64,000 nucleotides of DNA from Acetobacter malorum (GTDB lineage: Bacteria > Pseudomonadota > Alphaproteobacteria > Acetobacterales > Acetobacteraceae), in the NCBI RefSeq assembly GCF_002153605.1, contig NZ_JOPG01000013.1, positions 1-64,000 on the forward strand, written 5' to 3'. The notes beneath the pieces were generated by a model. The model made no database searches. It was not told the origin of the DNA and worked only from the letters and a program-made list of their open reading frames with translations. The position numbers and the translations under genes were made by a program. Of this stretch, positions 18,700-27,634 are shown piece after piece (position 1 is the first letter of the stretch; every line of letters begins with the position of its first letter).

Positions 18700-19098
18700 A
18701 TGACGCCCTCTGAGCCCCCGACTGCGGCCCTGATTACCTTCCCCGGCCGGGTGGTGCTCTCCCGCCCGGATGCCTCACGCTATCTGGGGATCGGGCAGAA
18801 TACCCTGCTGGTCATGAAGCTTCTGGCCTGCGGGCCACGCAGCATCTCCATGGACCGCAAGACGCTCTACCGGGAGGACGATCTGGACCAGTTCCGCCAG
18901 ATGCTGATTGGCACGGTGGGCGTTGCGCAGGCAGAAACGCCTTACAGAAAACTGGAGCCGGACGCAGACGCGACATCAGCCCCAATGGACCCGCTGATGT
19001 GCCTGCTGGTGCGGCACCTGATCAAACGGCGCATGATCCTGCTTTTTCTGTGGGGGATGGTTCTGGTCGGCGGGCTGATGAGCCTCACACTTTTCTGA
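18700..19098 (+). CDS. hypothetical protein with HTH-like N-terminus and C-terminal membrane helix
   Basis: This 132-residue protein has no family name that I recognise. Residues 19-66 look like an excisionase/MerR-type winged helix: VVLSRPDASRYLGIGQ, then a turn and a second basic helix ending in REDDLDQFRQ. Residues 111-131 are a strong hydrophobic segment after a basic HLIKRRM, so the C-terminus is probably anchored with the N-terminus in the cytoplasm. The ATG at 18700 has AGGA about 12 bases upstream. It lies between the divergent dehydrogenase operon and marR; it could be a membrane-bound regulator, which is inference. Confidence 0.6.
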   Translation: MTPSEPPTAALITFPGRVVLSRPDASRYLGIGQNTLLVMKLLACGPRSISMDRKTLYREDDLDQFRQMLIGTVGVAQAETPYRKLEPDADATSAPMDPLMCLLVRHLIKRRMILLFLWGMVLVGGLMSLTLF

Positions 19099-19144
19099 AT
19101 ATTACAAAGACGTAGGCCGTATTGACCGCTCTGAGCCGTCTGTT

Positions 19145-19160
19145 ATATTGCTAACAATAT
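19145..19160. promoter_or_regulatory. candidate MarR operator palindrome
   Basis: ATATTG-CTAA-CAATAT is a perfect six-base inverted repeat with a four-base spacer, 47 bp upstream of the marR start. Its size and TTGCTAACAA core are typical of MarR-family operators, so autoregulation of the marR-FUSC operon is likely. Confidence 0.65.
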
Positions 19161-19206
19161 ATTTTACATGTCAAATATTCTCACCCTAACAAAATAGAGG
19201 TTTCTG

Positions 19207-19677
19207 GTGACCCAGCACGGCCTGCCGGCTCTGGATGATTCCGCGTTCAGCTCCATGGCGCTCACCTTTCGCGTCATGCGGCTGGCGGCGGTGTGGCGCA
19301 CGCGGCTGGAACGTGCCCTGCGCCCGCACGGCATGACTGTGGCTGTCATGCGGCCTCTGGCGTATCTGATGATGATGCCTGAAGGCACCACCCAGCGGGA
19401 TCTGGCGCTGGTGATGGACACGGACTGCTCCGCACTGGTGCGGGTGCTGGACCTTCTGGAAAAAGAAGGGCTGCTTTCCCGCACGCCAGACGCGCAGGAC
19501 CGCCGGGCCAAATGTCTGAGCCTGACCGAGGCTGGTCGGGAAAAATGCGCTCTGTTCCACAAAGTTGCAGGAGACGTGGAACAGAGCATGAAACAGGGCA
19601 TGACCGCGCAGGACACACGTGACCTTCTGGCCCGTATGGATGCCCTTCTGACAACTGCTCACTCTCTGCCCTCTTAA
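19207..19677 (+). CDS. MarR family transcriptional regulator
   Basis: The 156-residue protein has the MarR winged-helix layout: an N-terminal dimer helix, a recognition region GTTQRDLALVMDTDCSALVRVLDLLEKEGLL, and the beta-wing DAQDRRAKCLSLTEAG. It likely represses the FUSC efflux gene 22 bp downstream and responds to an aromatic or phenolic ligand; the ligand is inferred from the transporter family only. The start is GTG at 19207 with GAGG at 19197-19200. The palindrome at 19145-19160 is its probable operator. Confidence 0.9.
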   Translation: MTQHGLPALDDSAFSSMALTFRVMRLAAVWRTRLERALRPHGMTVAVMRPLAYLMMMPEGTTQRDLALVMDTDCSALVRVLDLLEKEGLLSRTPDAQDRRAKCLSLTEAGREKCALFHKVAGDVEQSMKQGMTAQDTRDLLARMDALLTTAHSLPS

Positions 19678-19699
19678 GGCCTTCGGAATAGCCTGCGCC

Positions 19700-21928
19700 A
19701 TGTCCAACAGTTTTTCAGACAGACTCCGCCGCCTGATACCGTCCCTGTTTGCGGATGATGAGCGCTGGCAGGCCACATTGGGCACCGCCGCCTATACGGC
19801 GCGGGTGTTCCTGTGCATTGGCATTGCGCTGTTTCTGGCCTTCATGTTCCAGTTACAGTCCCCCATGAGTGCCGCAACCACGGTGCTGATTGTGGCAAAC
19901 CCCACAGTTGGGGCCATGGTTTCCAAAAGTGTGTGGCGTGTGATTGGCACGGTGATTGGCGCGTCCATCAGTGTGGGCGTGATGGCGGCCTTTGTGCAGT
20001 CTCCGGTGCTGTATTTTGCAGCGCTCTCCGTCTTTGTGGGGCTGGCCTGTATGGTGGCCACCTTCCTGCGGTTGTTCCGCGCCTATGCCGCCGTGCTGGT
20101 GGGCTATACGATTGTGATTGTCTCCGCACCGGCTTTTGCCAACCCGGAGCATATTTTTCTGGCGGCCATGGGGCGGCTTTCCGCCGTGACAACGGGGGTG
20201 GTGACAACGGCCTTTGTGTTCATGCTCACCTCCCCCCGCAAACCCAGCCGGGTGCTGAGCGCATTGGGCGATGCGTTCCGGGAAACAGTCCGCCATGCCT
20301 TGTCCTTTCACACAGCAGAAAGCCAGCATGCCACCGTGGCGGCGGCCACGGAGCACGCGGCGGAACAGATTGACCGTCTGGAAAGTGCTGGCCCTGCCCC
20401 GTCCTTCCGCGCTTTGCCGCAACCGCTTTATGACAGCCGCAGCCGCCTGCTGGCCCGCATGGCGGGTCTTGGCCCCGCCATTGAATATGCCGCGGCTGAT
20501 GACCGGGACATGCAGGCCCGCGTCAACCGGCTCCGCATTGGTTTGAGCCGTCTGACCGGGCTGATTGTGACGTACCACCCCTACTGGCTGAATCTCTCAC
20601 TGGCCAACGGGGCATCCTGCGCGGTGCATCAGGAAGTTGCCGCCACACTAACGCGTATTCTGGAACTAACGGAGAAGCCGGACTGGCAGGATGACCCTGC
20701 GCCTATTTCCGCCTGTATCCGCACAACACTGCATGCGCTGGAGCGGCTGGAACATCAGACGACCTCCCCCACCGTTCTGGCCTCGCTGGACAATACGCGG
20801 GATGTGCTGGTGCAGCTGGATCAGGCCTTGCATGACCTGACCATCCGCCGCCCCACGCGTGCGCGCATGCCCCTGCGCCCTTATCTGGAATGGCCCATGG
20901 CACTGCGGAACGGCGCGCGCGGCATGTTTATTGCGCTGCTGGCCGGAATGATGTGGTACGTGCTGCACTGGAGCGCCGGGCCGATGCTGATGCTGTTTGT
21001 GGTAGCAGCCTCCAGCCTGCTGTCCACCACGCCTTCTGCCGCCAAAACCAGCCCGTTGATGGCCTGTGGCACAGCCCTTGCCATTCCCGCCAGCTTTCTG
21101 TGCCATACGCTCGGCCTGCCGCAGATTGATGGCTATCCGCTGCTGTGGCTGACCATTTGCCTGTTTCTGCTGCCCGGTGTGTGGTTACAGTTCCACCCGC
21201 GCTACAGCATTGGCGCGTTTGGCTACGCAGTGTTTTTCACCATGATGCTGGCGGTCAATAATCCGATTACCTATGACGACCTGACGCTGACCAACACATG
21301 GATAACTATGGCGGTCGCGTGCGTTTTGCTGGTGCTGGTCTTTAGGGTCATCCTCCCTGCGGACCACAGGCTGGATGCGGCGCGGCTTGTCTCGTCCCTC
21401 ACCCGCAGTGTGCAGCGTCTGGCCCTTGCTCCGCAAAACCGGAAGGTGATGTGGGTAGCGTGGGAAGGCTTCCAGATTCAGAAAATATCGCGGATGATGA
21501 TGCGGTTTTCCTTTCTGACGGATGACGTGGACCGCCGGGGTTATACGGATGCCGCCTTTGCTGCGCTCTCGCTCGGGCGGCTGATTGTCCGGCTGCGCTG
21601 GAACGCAGGCCACACCATGCCTGATGGCCAGACGCATGCCATTCTGGAAGAGGCTCTGGCTGCCTTCCGCCATCTGCATCGCGCACCGCTGGAAACAGCG
21701 GCCAGCCTGAGCCTTGCTGCCCAGAAGATTAGCGCCATTCCCGACCACCCCTGCACCGCACTGGCGCGGGACCGTGTAGTGTCCTGCCTTGAGCAGGCGG
21801 CCTATATCATCCGCTCCGTGCCGGGCTTTTTTGACCGGCACGGCCCGCTACAGCTTACCGCTGACATGCCGGGCGCAGATGCGCCCGTTTCCGCCATGGT
21901 GCCGCAGCGGCATGTGGTATTTGGATAA
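19700..21928 (+). CDS. FUSC family inner-membrane efflux protein (AaeB-like)
   Basis: This 742-residue protein has two clusters of about six hydrophobic helices (roughly residues 35-175 and 405-550), each followed by a soluble domain. That is the FUSC/aromatic acid exporter layout. A short PMSAATTVLIVANPTVGAM segment in the first cluster is typical. Relatives such as AaeB export hydroxylated aromatic acids, usually with a membrane-fusion partner (AaeA) and a small DUF1656 protein; neither is found beside this gene. It is co-transcribed with marR. The ATG at 19700 is used. It ends 5 bp from the convergent PI-PLC-like gene. Confidence 0.87.
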   Translation: MSNSFSDRLRRLIPSLFADDERWQATLGTAAYTARVFLCIGIALFLAFMFQLQSPMSAATTVLIVANPTVGAMVSKSVWRVIGTVIGASISVGVMAAFVQSPVLYFAALSVFVGLACMVATFLRLFRAYAAVLVGYTIVIVSAPAFANPEHIFLAAMGRLSAVTTGVVTTAFVFMLTSPRKPSRVLSALGDAFRETVRHALSFHTAESQHATVAAATEHAAEQIDRLESAGPAPSFRALPQPLYDSRSRLLARMAGLGPAIEYAAADDRDMQARVNRLRIGLSRLTGLIVTYHPYWLNLSLANGASCAVHQEVAATLTRILELTEKPDWQDDPAPISACIRTTLHALERLEHQTTSPTVLASLDNTRDVLVQLDQALHDLTIRRPTRARMPLRPYLEWPMALRNGARGMFIALLAGMMWYVLHWSAGPMLMLFVVAASSLLSTTPSAAKTSPLMACGTALAIPASFLCHTLGLPQIDGYPLLWLTICLFLLPGVWLQFHPRYSIGAFGYAVFFTMMLAVNNPITYDDLTLTNTWITMAVACVLLVLVFRVILPADHRLDAARLVSSLTRSVQRLALAPQNRKVMWVAWEGFQIQKISRMMMRFSFLTDDVDRRGYTDAAFAALSLGRLIVRLRWNAGHTMPDGQTHAILEEALAAFRHLHRAPLETAASLSLAAQKISAIPDHPCTALARDRVVSCLEQAAYIIRSVPGFFDRHGPLQLTADMPGADAPVSAMVPQRHVVFG

Positions 21929-21933
21929 AAAAC

Positions 21934-23109
21934 TTACTCAGTAACATCCGACGCAGAGCATGTGGCGGGCGCATTGACAGGATTGCAGCGCGCCACAGCA
22001 CCACCGGGAAATGCGACCTTGTAGTTATTCCATGGCGCTGTTTCAAAAGCAGGATAGTCCGTACTGATGATCTGCGCACCAGACTGAAACGCAGTTTCCC
22101 GACGGGTCACATCCCCCTGTCGGGCTTCCACCGTATTGGCGTCTGAACGGGTTCTGACCAGATAACCCTTTTTGACAAGAGACTGAATGTTCTGAAGGGC
22201 TGCCGTATTATCCACAGCAGCGCTCCCGTTGCCCGCCTGCCCGACAAAGCCCTCATTCGCTTCCGTAAACGCGGCGTCCGGGTCTCCGGGGCGGCCATTG
22301 GTAAAGACAACGCGACCATGCAGCGCCGGGTGCCCCTCCACATAACGCGCCGTATCATGCGGGCGGTCAAACGTGAACACCACCTTGCCACGCCCAAAAG
22401 CCAGAGCGGGCCAGCCGCGTTTTAAAATAGCCTCTTCCAGCGTGGCGTAGGAGCCGCGCACATCGTCCGGGGTGAGAATGTTCTCCCGCCCGAAGACGGA
22501 CAGCAATTCCGCATCCAGCTCGTCATACGTCGCTTTGGTAAACTGTTCCGGCTGAGTAAAGGGCAACTTGCCACCGGGGAGCGGCACATCCTGCTTGGTT
22601 TCCAGATCAATATAGAGAGGCAGATGGCTGGGGTGTGCGTCTGACCACTCCTTGATCATCGTCAGGCACTGGCGCAGAGGTTCACAACTGGACCGCTGGT
22701 CAATGTCCACAATATGCATGACCTTGAAGTCTGTGCCCTGCTTGTCCGTCGCATCACTCTGGTCTGCATCCGGGGTGAAACCAGCCTTTTTCTCCCACGC
22801 CACACCACGCGGGTGAGCGTAACGCTTGCCCGAGCTATCGGCATAAATATCAATCTCCAGCTGACGCACGCCTCCATCCAGCTGAGATTTCAAAGACCCA
22901 TGCTGATAGTCCAGCGCGTTTGCCATATCAGCCGACTGGCTTTTCAGCCAGGCGAGCGTGGTGGGAGAGAGACTGCGCCGGTAGCTGTTATGCGTGCCGA
23001 TGACCTGAATCTGGTTCATTCTGAGCGTGTCATCCGCAAAACTTGCAGGAGACGACAAAACAGAAAAAGCACAAAGCAGCGCAGGCAACGCACAAAAAAC
23101 TGGTTTCAT
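21934..23109 (-). CDS. secreted phosphatidylinositol-specific phospholipase C-like protein
   Basis: The product is about 391 residues with a signal peptide (MKPVFCALPALLCAF, cleaved near ASFA-DD). The mature part begins with the active-site strand MNQIQVIGTHNSYRR, whose His corresponds to the general base of PI-PLC, followed by GGVRQLEIDIY and a second His in MHIVDIDQRSS. This matches the Ca2+-dependent PI-PLC1 group of bacterial secreted proteins. The substrate is likely a phosphodiester lipid, but none can be assigned. A longer frame opens at 23172; the ATG at 23109 directly precedes the signal peptide. The gene is convergent with FUSC. Confidence 0.83.
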   Translation of the reverse strand: MKPVFCALPALLCAFSVLSSPASFADDTLRMNQIQVIGTHNSYRRSLSPTTLAWLKSQSADMANALDYQHGSLKSQLDGGVRQLEIDIYADSSGKRYAHPRGVAWEKKAGFTPDADQSDATDKQGTDFKVMHIVDIDQRSSCEPLRQCLTMIKEWSDAHPSHLPLYIDLETKQDVPLPGGKLPFTQPEQFTKATYDELDAELLSVFGRENILTPDDVRGSYATLEEAILKRGWPALAFGRGKVVFTFDRPHDTARYVEGHPALHGRVVFTNGRPGDPDAAFTEANEGFVGQAGNGSAAVDNTAALQNIQSLVKKGYLVRTRSDANTVEARQGDVTRRETAFQSGAQIISTDYPAFETAPWNNYKVAFPGGAVARCNPVNAPATCSASDVTE

Positions 23110-23474
23110 GGGGATGTCCAATTTCAGCAGGATGAGGACGGACTCTGTCTGTGGGAGGCCGATGGCCCGCATGGGATAATAATGTAGGATTTGGAAGTAA
23201 AGGAACGAGATCTGTTTTTCATATTTATTTCACAAATAGGTTTTTTCATCATCTATAAATTATATTTCATATTTTTACGGATTTATGACAAATAAAAATT
23301 CAGCTCCATTTGTGAAACTTATATTACGATTAAGGAATCATTCTTTTGCCGGGGAATGAATCTTTGTAAGGGGTGAATCATTCGAAATTCCTATGACTGA
23401 AGAGTGCACACAACAATGTCCGTATGCCGCAGTCAGCTGGTGCTGTTCCACGAATGTCCCGGAAAAATTCCGTT
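23110..23474. promoter_or_regulatory. AT-rich divergent promoter region with inverted repeat
   Basis: These 365 bp lie between the divergent PI-PLC-like and TonB receptor genes. TTTCACAAAT (23228-23237) and its exact complement ATTTGTGAAA (23308-23317) are 70 bp apart, so they could be two facing binding sites of one regulator. The rest is AT-rich and no RNA element was recognised. Confidence 0.45.
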
Positions 23475-25817
23475 ATGAAAAAAACGCTTTTCAAGTTTGT
23501 TCTGTGTTGTGGCATCGCTCTTCCATGCGAGGCATGGGCAGAAACCGACAGCGCCAAACCGGCTGCCCCCAAACCCAAGCAGGCCCCCCATAAGGCCGCA
23601 GCCCCCCGCACAATCAAGGTGACAAAAAAATCCGGGGACCATGCAGATTCCGGTCTGGAATCCGTGATGGTGACAGCCCAGCGCCGGGCTGAAAACAACC
23701 AGAATGTGCCGCTCTCCATCCAGCATATTGATGGCAAGACTCTTGCCAACGCAGGCTATACTGCCCTGACCGACCTGCAATATCTGGCACCGGGCGTGCA
23801 GTATGACCCAACACAGGGCGCTGCCTTTCAGATCCGTGGTGTTGGCAGTGAGTCTTTTGACTTCTCCAACGCAAAATCCGTCAGCGTGGTGGTGGATGAT
23901 GTTGTGATGGATGCCCAGCGCGCCAACGGGATGATCGGCATGGTGGATATCAACAATGTTGATATCATGATGGGCCCGCAGGGCACGCTGTTTGGCATGA
24001 ACTCCACGTCCGGCGTGATTGCCGTAACAACGGGCAAGCCGGTGCTCAACAAGCTGACAGCCCGGACCAGTGCGAGTTATGGTGAGCACAACGAGCGTAT
24101 TCTGAATGCGACCGTCAATATTCCGCTGGGCAGCAAGGCCGCTTTCCGTATTTCCGGTTTTGACAACGCGCAGGACGGATTTGGCCGTAACGTGGTGCTG
24201 AACAAGCTGGTCGGTTCCACCAACGAATATGGCGGCCGTGCGAAACTGTTGGTTCAAGCCACGGATAATCTCGATATCACCTTGCAGGGTGACTACGCCC
24301 ACCACTGGGATAGTAGCGTGCGGACCCCTGTAGGCGGGCAGAGTGAGGCTGTGACGTCCAAACTGAATTCTCTGGGCATTTATCCCAACGCCAAAAATGC
24401 TGATACAGCAGACCCGATCTACGGCAATATCGTTTCAGAAGAATATGGTGCGGCCCTGAAAATCCACACCAAAATTGGTGAAAACGACCTCAATTTTATC
24501 AGTGCATGGCGCGAGTCACTCTATAATAATAACACCCCGGTTGATCTGGTTCCTCTCGATGTTTCTGCTTATTATCCCTACAATTTTGGCAGCCTTACGA
24601 CCCGGAAGTTTAGTGACGAAATTCGTTTCTCATCCCCCAAAGGGCATTTTCTGGAATGGCTGGCCGGTGGGTTCTTTAACCGCCTTGACGCCCGGCAGAC
24701 GCAGTATCAGTGGGGCACTGCGGGAGCCCCGCTATACGTTGACGGCGTTCCGGCACAAAACCTGTATAACAACTCTGGCGCTGTCGGGCAGAGCGGCAAT
24801 ACGTCCCTTTTCCAGTCGCGCAATGAGTCTCTGGCCGCCTTTGGCCAGTTGAAGTTCAATATTTCCCGCCATTTTGATATTGCCATCAGTGGGCGTTACA
24901 CCCACGACAAGAACTCTCAGGGGCTGAGCTTCATCAATACAGATGCTCAGGCTGTCACGGGATATAATCCGACTTTTACGCCGACGCATAACGCACCTGT
25001 TTACCCGTGGGGCCAGATGACGGGGCAGAACTTCTCAGGCCGAATTTCGCCTGAATACCACTTTAACCCCAATGTCATGGCCTATTTTACGTTTTCCACT
25101 GGCTACAAACCGGCAGGCATTGCCTTTGTGGGGAACAATTACGACCCCTACCACAAGGAAACCGTTAAATCCTACGAAGTGGGCATGAAGTCTGAATGGA
25201 TGCACCATAAGCTGCGTCTGAACATGGATGTCTTCCGTGAAGACTTTACCGATTTTCAGGCCACTGTGCTGACCCCTGTTCCGGCAGGAAATGGCACCAC
25301 CATTCTGACAAGTGCGATCGGGAATGCCGGCGGCCTCGTCAGTCAGGGTGTGGAAGGCAATGTGGCCTACAGACCCATTCCTGATCTGACACTGTCCGGG
25401 TCCGTTTCTTTTACGGATGCCCACTTTACGGACTACGTTGCCAGCACAAAAGCTAATTATACCAATACCCGCCTGACCAATGCGCCGGTCTGGTCTGCGA
25501 ATGCCTTTATTGATTACCACCATGACCTGACACCGCATCTTGGCGTGCAGGCGCACCTTGACTACGCGTATCGCGGCACGACATGGACCGTGACCGGGCA
25601 GCCCGACTATTCAAAAGTTCCGGCGTATAGCCTTGTAAACCTGCGCGTCAGCCTGCTGCCGCTTAATAAGCGCCTTCAGGTTGGGCTGTATGTGCGGAAC
25701 ATGTTCAACCAGTATTTCTCCACCGGATACCAGCTCTACGGGACGGCAGGGTATCTGCACTACACCTCTCCCGATGCGCGGCGCACCATCGGCGGCTTTA
25801 TTAATTTCAGCTACTAA
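23475..25817 (+). CDS. TonB-dependent outer-membrane receptor
   Basis: The product of about 780 residues has a signal peptide (MKKTLFKFVLCCGIAL, ending near AWA) and a Pro/Lys-rich stretch of about 35 residues. The plug domain follows, starting at VMVTAQRR with TALTDLQYLAPGVQ and GTLFGMNSTSGVI. A 22-strand barrel ends with the aromatic C-terminal IGGFINFSY. The ligand (siderophore, metal chelate or sugar) is not evident, and no riboswitch or Fur box was recognised upstream. The ATG at 23475 fits the signal peptide better than the in-frame start at 23424. A strong hairpin follows at 25828-25869. Confidence 0.93.
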   Translation: MKKTLFKFVLCCGIALPCEAWAETDSAKPAAPKPKQAPHKAAAPRTIKVTKKSGDHADSGLESVMVTAQRRAENNQNVPLSIQHIDGKTLANAGYTALTDLQYLAPGVQYDPTQGAAFQIRGVGSESFDFSNAKSVSVVVDDVVMDAQRANGMIGMVDINNVDIMMGPQGTLFGMNSTSGVIAVTTGKPVLNKLTARTSASYGEHNERILNATVNIPLGSKAAFRISGFDNAQDGFGRNVVLNKLVGSTNEYGGRAKLLVQATDNLDITLQGDYAHHWDSSVRTPVGGQSEAVTSKLNSLGIYPNAKNADTADPIYGNIVSEEYGAALKIHTKIGENDLNFISAWRESLYNNNTPVDLVPLDVSAYYPYNFGSLTTRKFSDEIRFSSPKGHFLEWLAGGFFNRLDARQTQYQWGTAGAPLYVDGVPAQNLYNNSGAVGQSGNTSLFQSRNESLAAFGQLKFNISRHFDIAISGRYTHDKNSQGLSFINTDAQAVTGYNPTFTPTHNAPVYPWGQMTGQNFSGRISPEYHFNPNVMAYFTFSTGYKPAGIAFVGNNYDPYHKETVKSYEVGMKSEWMHHKLRLNMDVFREDFTDFQATVLTPVPAGNGTTILTSAIGNAGGLVSQGVEGNVAYRPIPDLTLSGSVSFTDAHFTDYVASTKANYTNTRLTNAPVWSANAFIDYHHDLTPHLGVQAHLDYAYRGTTWTVTGQPDYSKVPAYSLVNLRVSLLPLNKRLQVGLYVRNMFNQYFSTGYQLYGTAGYLHYTSPDARRTIGGFINFSY

Positions 25818-25827
25818 ACCTTACTGT

Positions 25828-25869
25828 CCGGCAGGTGGTTGCCCTTTTCAAAAGGGTGCCGCCTGCCGG
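25828..25869. terminator. hairpin between convergent TonB receptor and GT61 genes
   Basis: CCGGCAGGTGG pairs with CCGCCTGCCGG, enclosing a second stem CCCTTTT/AAAAGGG. It sits between two convergent stop codons and can serve both. There is only a weak T-tract on either side. Confidence 0.7.
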
Positions 25870-25883
25870 GGTGGGGTTTGCCT

Positions 25884-26960
25884 TCAGACGGCGTTTCCCT
25901 GCGGGCCGAGACTCAGAACGTAGGCTAGCTGGTCCCGTTCAATCTCGAACGGACTGTCCCAGCTCTCGGTTTCCATGCAGAGTTTTCCGCGAATTTCGTA
26001 ATAATCCAGCCCACGCAGACCGGCGATAAAATAGAAGAACGTATCCGGCATGTTACCCGGTGCCAGATTGATAATTCTGGTGCCTTTGCGGCAGAACATG
26101 ATGTTGGTCATCGCTGCCCCCATCACGCCGACAATACAGTCCGCATTTTTAAAAAGCTTGATCTGTTCCAGCAGCGTCAGTTCCGCCGGGTCCAGACACA
26201 CAAAGCCCCTCTCCTGCAAAAACGCCATCAGGCTTTCTTCATCCCTGATGGTTCTGGCCCGGTTTTTGCGCGTGAGGTACAGCCTGCGGGCCTGTGCGCC
26301 AGGCACGCGGGCCACCACGTCATCCGTGCGGGAAAAGGCCAGCGGAGACATGTAAACGCCGTGGTTGGTCAGACCGTCTACCACCACCAGTTCCTTGAAA
26401 AAGGCCACGTCCTGCACGCCCATTTCGTGATAAAGTGCGACAAAAGATGTGCTGAGCGCCACGCTATCCCGCAGCACACGGGCAAAATTGCCACTCAGGC
26501 GCGGTACAACAAGAGAGCAAAGTGGCAAATGCTCTTCGGCCAGCCAGAGTTTTGGCAGAAGTTCTACCATCCAGTGCCCGTAATTCTGCTCCCCGCGCTT
26601 GCGGAGGAGCAGGGAAGACGGACGGACAACCTGCACCGTCTGCGCCTGCTCGGCCTGCAGGATCTGGGCCAGCCCCTGCGCGCATTCCTCCGGCGTGTGC
26701 TGGGTGATGCTTTGCTGCACAAGCTTTTTGTCCTGCGTAAACACCAGACCTTCCATGGTGACATACACATCAAACAGTTTTGTCAGACGGACAGAGCCTG
26801 CGGGAAACGCGCCGGTCAACCAGCCGGGGCGCATGGCGTCCAGAATATGCGGCGGGATGGTGGAAGAGTTGAGCACACGCGGGGGAGCAAGCTGAAACGC
26901 CGGAGAAGGAACCTCTGCCACAGGCACTCTGTGCAGACTCTGGATATCCACAACGTCCAC
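25884..26960 (-). CDS. glycosyltransferase family 61 protein
   Basis: This 358-residue protein has the GT61 (DUF563) pattern: NYGHWMVELLPKLWL near residues 125-140, the basic motif YLTRKNRARTIRDEE about 100 residues later, and a C-terminal GVMGAAMTNIMFCRKGTRIINL segment. Members add sugars to capsule, exopolysaccharide or lipopolysaccharide. The donor and acceptor are unknown. No signal peptide is present, so it acts in the cytoplasm. The start is GTG at 26960 with GAGGGA upstream. It is divergent from the NPDV-repeat gene, with about 170 bp between them. Confidence 0.85.
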   Translation of the reverse strand: MDVVDIQSLHRVPVAEVPSPAFQLAPPRVLNSSTIPPHILDAMRPGWLTGAFPAGSVRLTKLFDVYVTMEGLVFTQDKKLVQQSITQHTPEECAQGLAQILQAEQAQTVQVVRPSSLLLRKRGEQNYGHWMVELLPKLWLAEEHLPLCSLVVPRLSGNFARVLRDSVALSTSFVALYHEMGVQDVAFFKELVVVDGLTNHGVYMSPLAFSRTDDVVARVPGAQARRLYLTRKNRARTIRDEESLMAFLQERGFVCLDPAELTLLEQIKLFKNADCIVGVMGAAMTNIMFCRKGTRIINLAPGNMPDTFFYFIAGLRGLDYYEIRGKLCMETESWDSPFEIERDQLAYVLSLGPQGNAV

Positions 26961-27130
26961 CTTTTCGTCCCTCTTCTTTCTCCCGCCTGAGACTGTGATG
27001 CGGGTTTAGCAGCCTTTCTGCAACCATTGAGCCGCCAGTGTCAGCCATCCCTTTTTGCTCCGGCGCGCCTTGCAGGGGCCGGTTTGTGGTCATAAATTAA
27101 GGGTTTATTAACGTATGGCATGGGGGACGC

Positions 27131-27580
27131 ATGATCCCATACTCCTTTCTCGCCAACACTCTCGGTCTTGCTTCCGTGCGGGCGGGAGAGTTGGCAGTTA
27201 CCATCCCCCACTCTCTTTTCGTTTTTTTGATTGAAAACTATCTGCGCAACCAGCCGTTTGATGGTGCAGCCTACCTCCGCATCAACCCGGACGTGGCGGA
27301 AGCCGTCCGGGCCGGGCGCGTTCCCTCCGCCCAGGAACATTATGTGACACGCGGCTATTGGGAAGAACGGAATGGAGCCTGCCCGCCTTTTTGCGAAGAC
27401 TGGTATTTACGCCAGAACCCGGATGTCGCTATTGCCGTCCAGCGGGGAGAATGCGCCTCTGGTGAGGCCCATTATAACCAGTATGGACGCAGAGAAGGCC
27501 GATGCCCCTGCCCGGAACTGTCCGGCCTTTATACCCTGTGGCACAGCGTCTCTGCACCGCTGCCGCGTCAGGCCGCCTGA
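27131..27580 (+). CDS. hypothetical protein with two NPDV/HY-G repeats
   Basis: The 149-residue protein has two related units: residues 48-82 (YLRINPDVAEAVRAG, then EHYVTRGYWEER) and 91-124 (YLRQNPDVAIAVQRG, then AHYNQYGRREGR). This short unit, Y-L-x-x-N-P-D-V followed by H-Y and G-x-x-E-x-R, recurs in polysaccharide-linked and surface proteins of Acetobacteraceae and other alphaproteobacteria, often next to glycosyltransferase domains. Here it stands alone beside a GT61 gene. The N-terminal 46 residues are partly hydrophobic but not a clear signal peptide. Its function is unknown. Confidence 0.7.
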   Translation: MIPYSFLANTLGLASVRAGELAVTIPHSLFVFLIENYLRNQPFDGAAYLRINPDVAEAVRAGRVPSAQEHYVTRGYWEERNGACPPFCEDWYLRQNPDVAIAVQRGECASGEAHYNQYGRREGRCPCPELSGLYTLWHSVSAPLPRQAA

Positions 27581-27634
27581 AGGGGCAGACCCTCTAGCCA
27601 TAAATCAGCGACCACGATACGGTCTGCCGCATCC

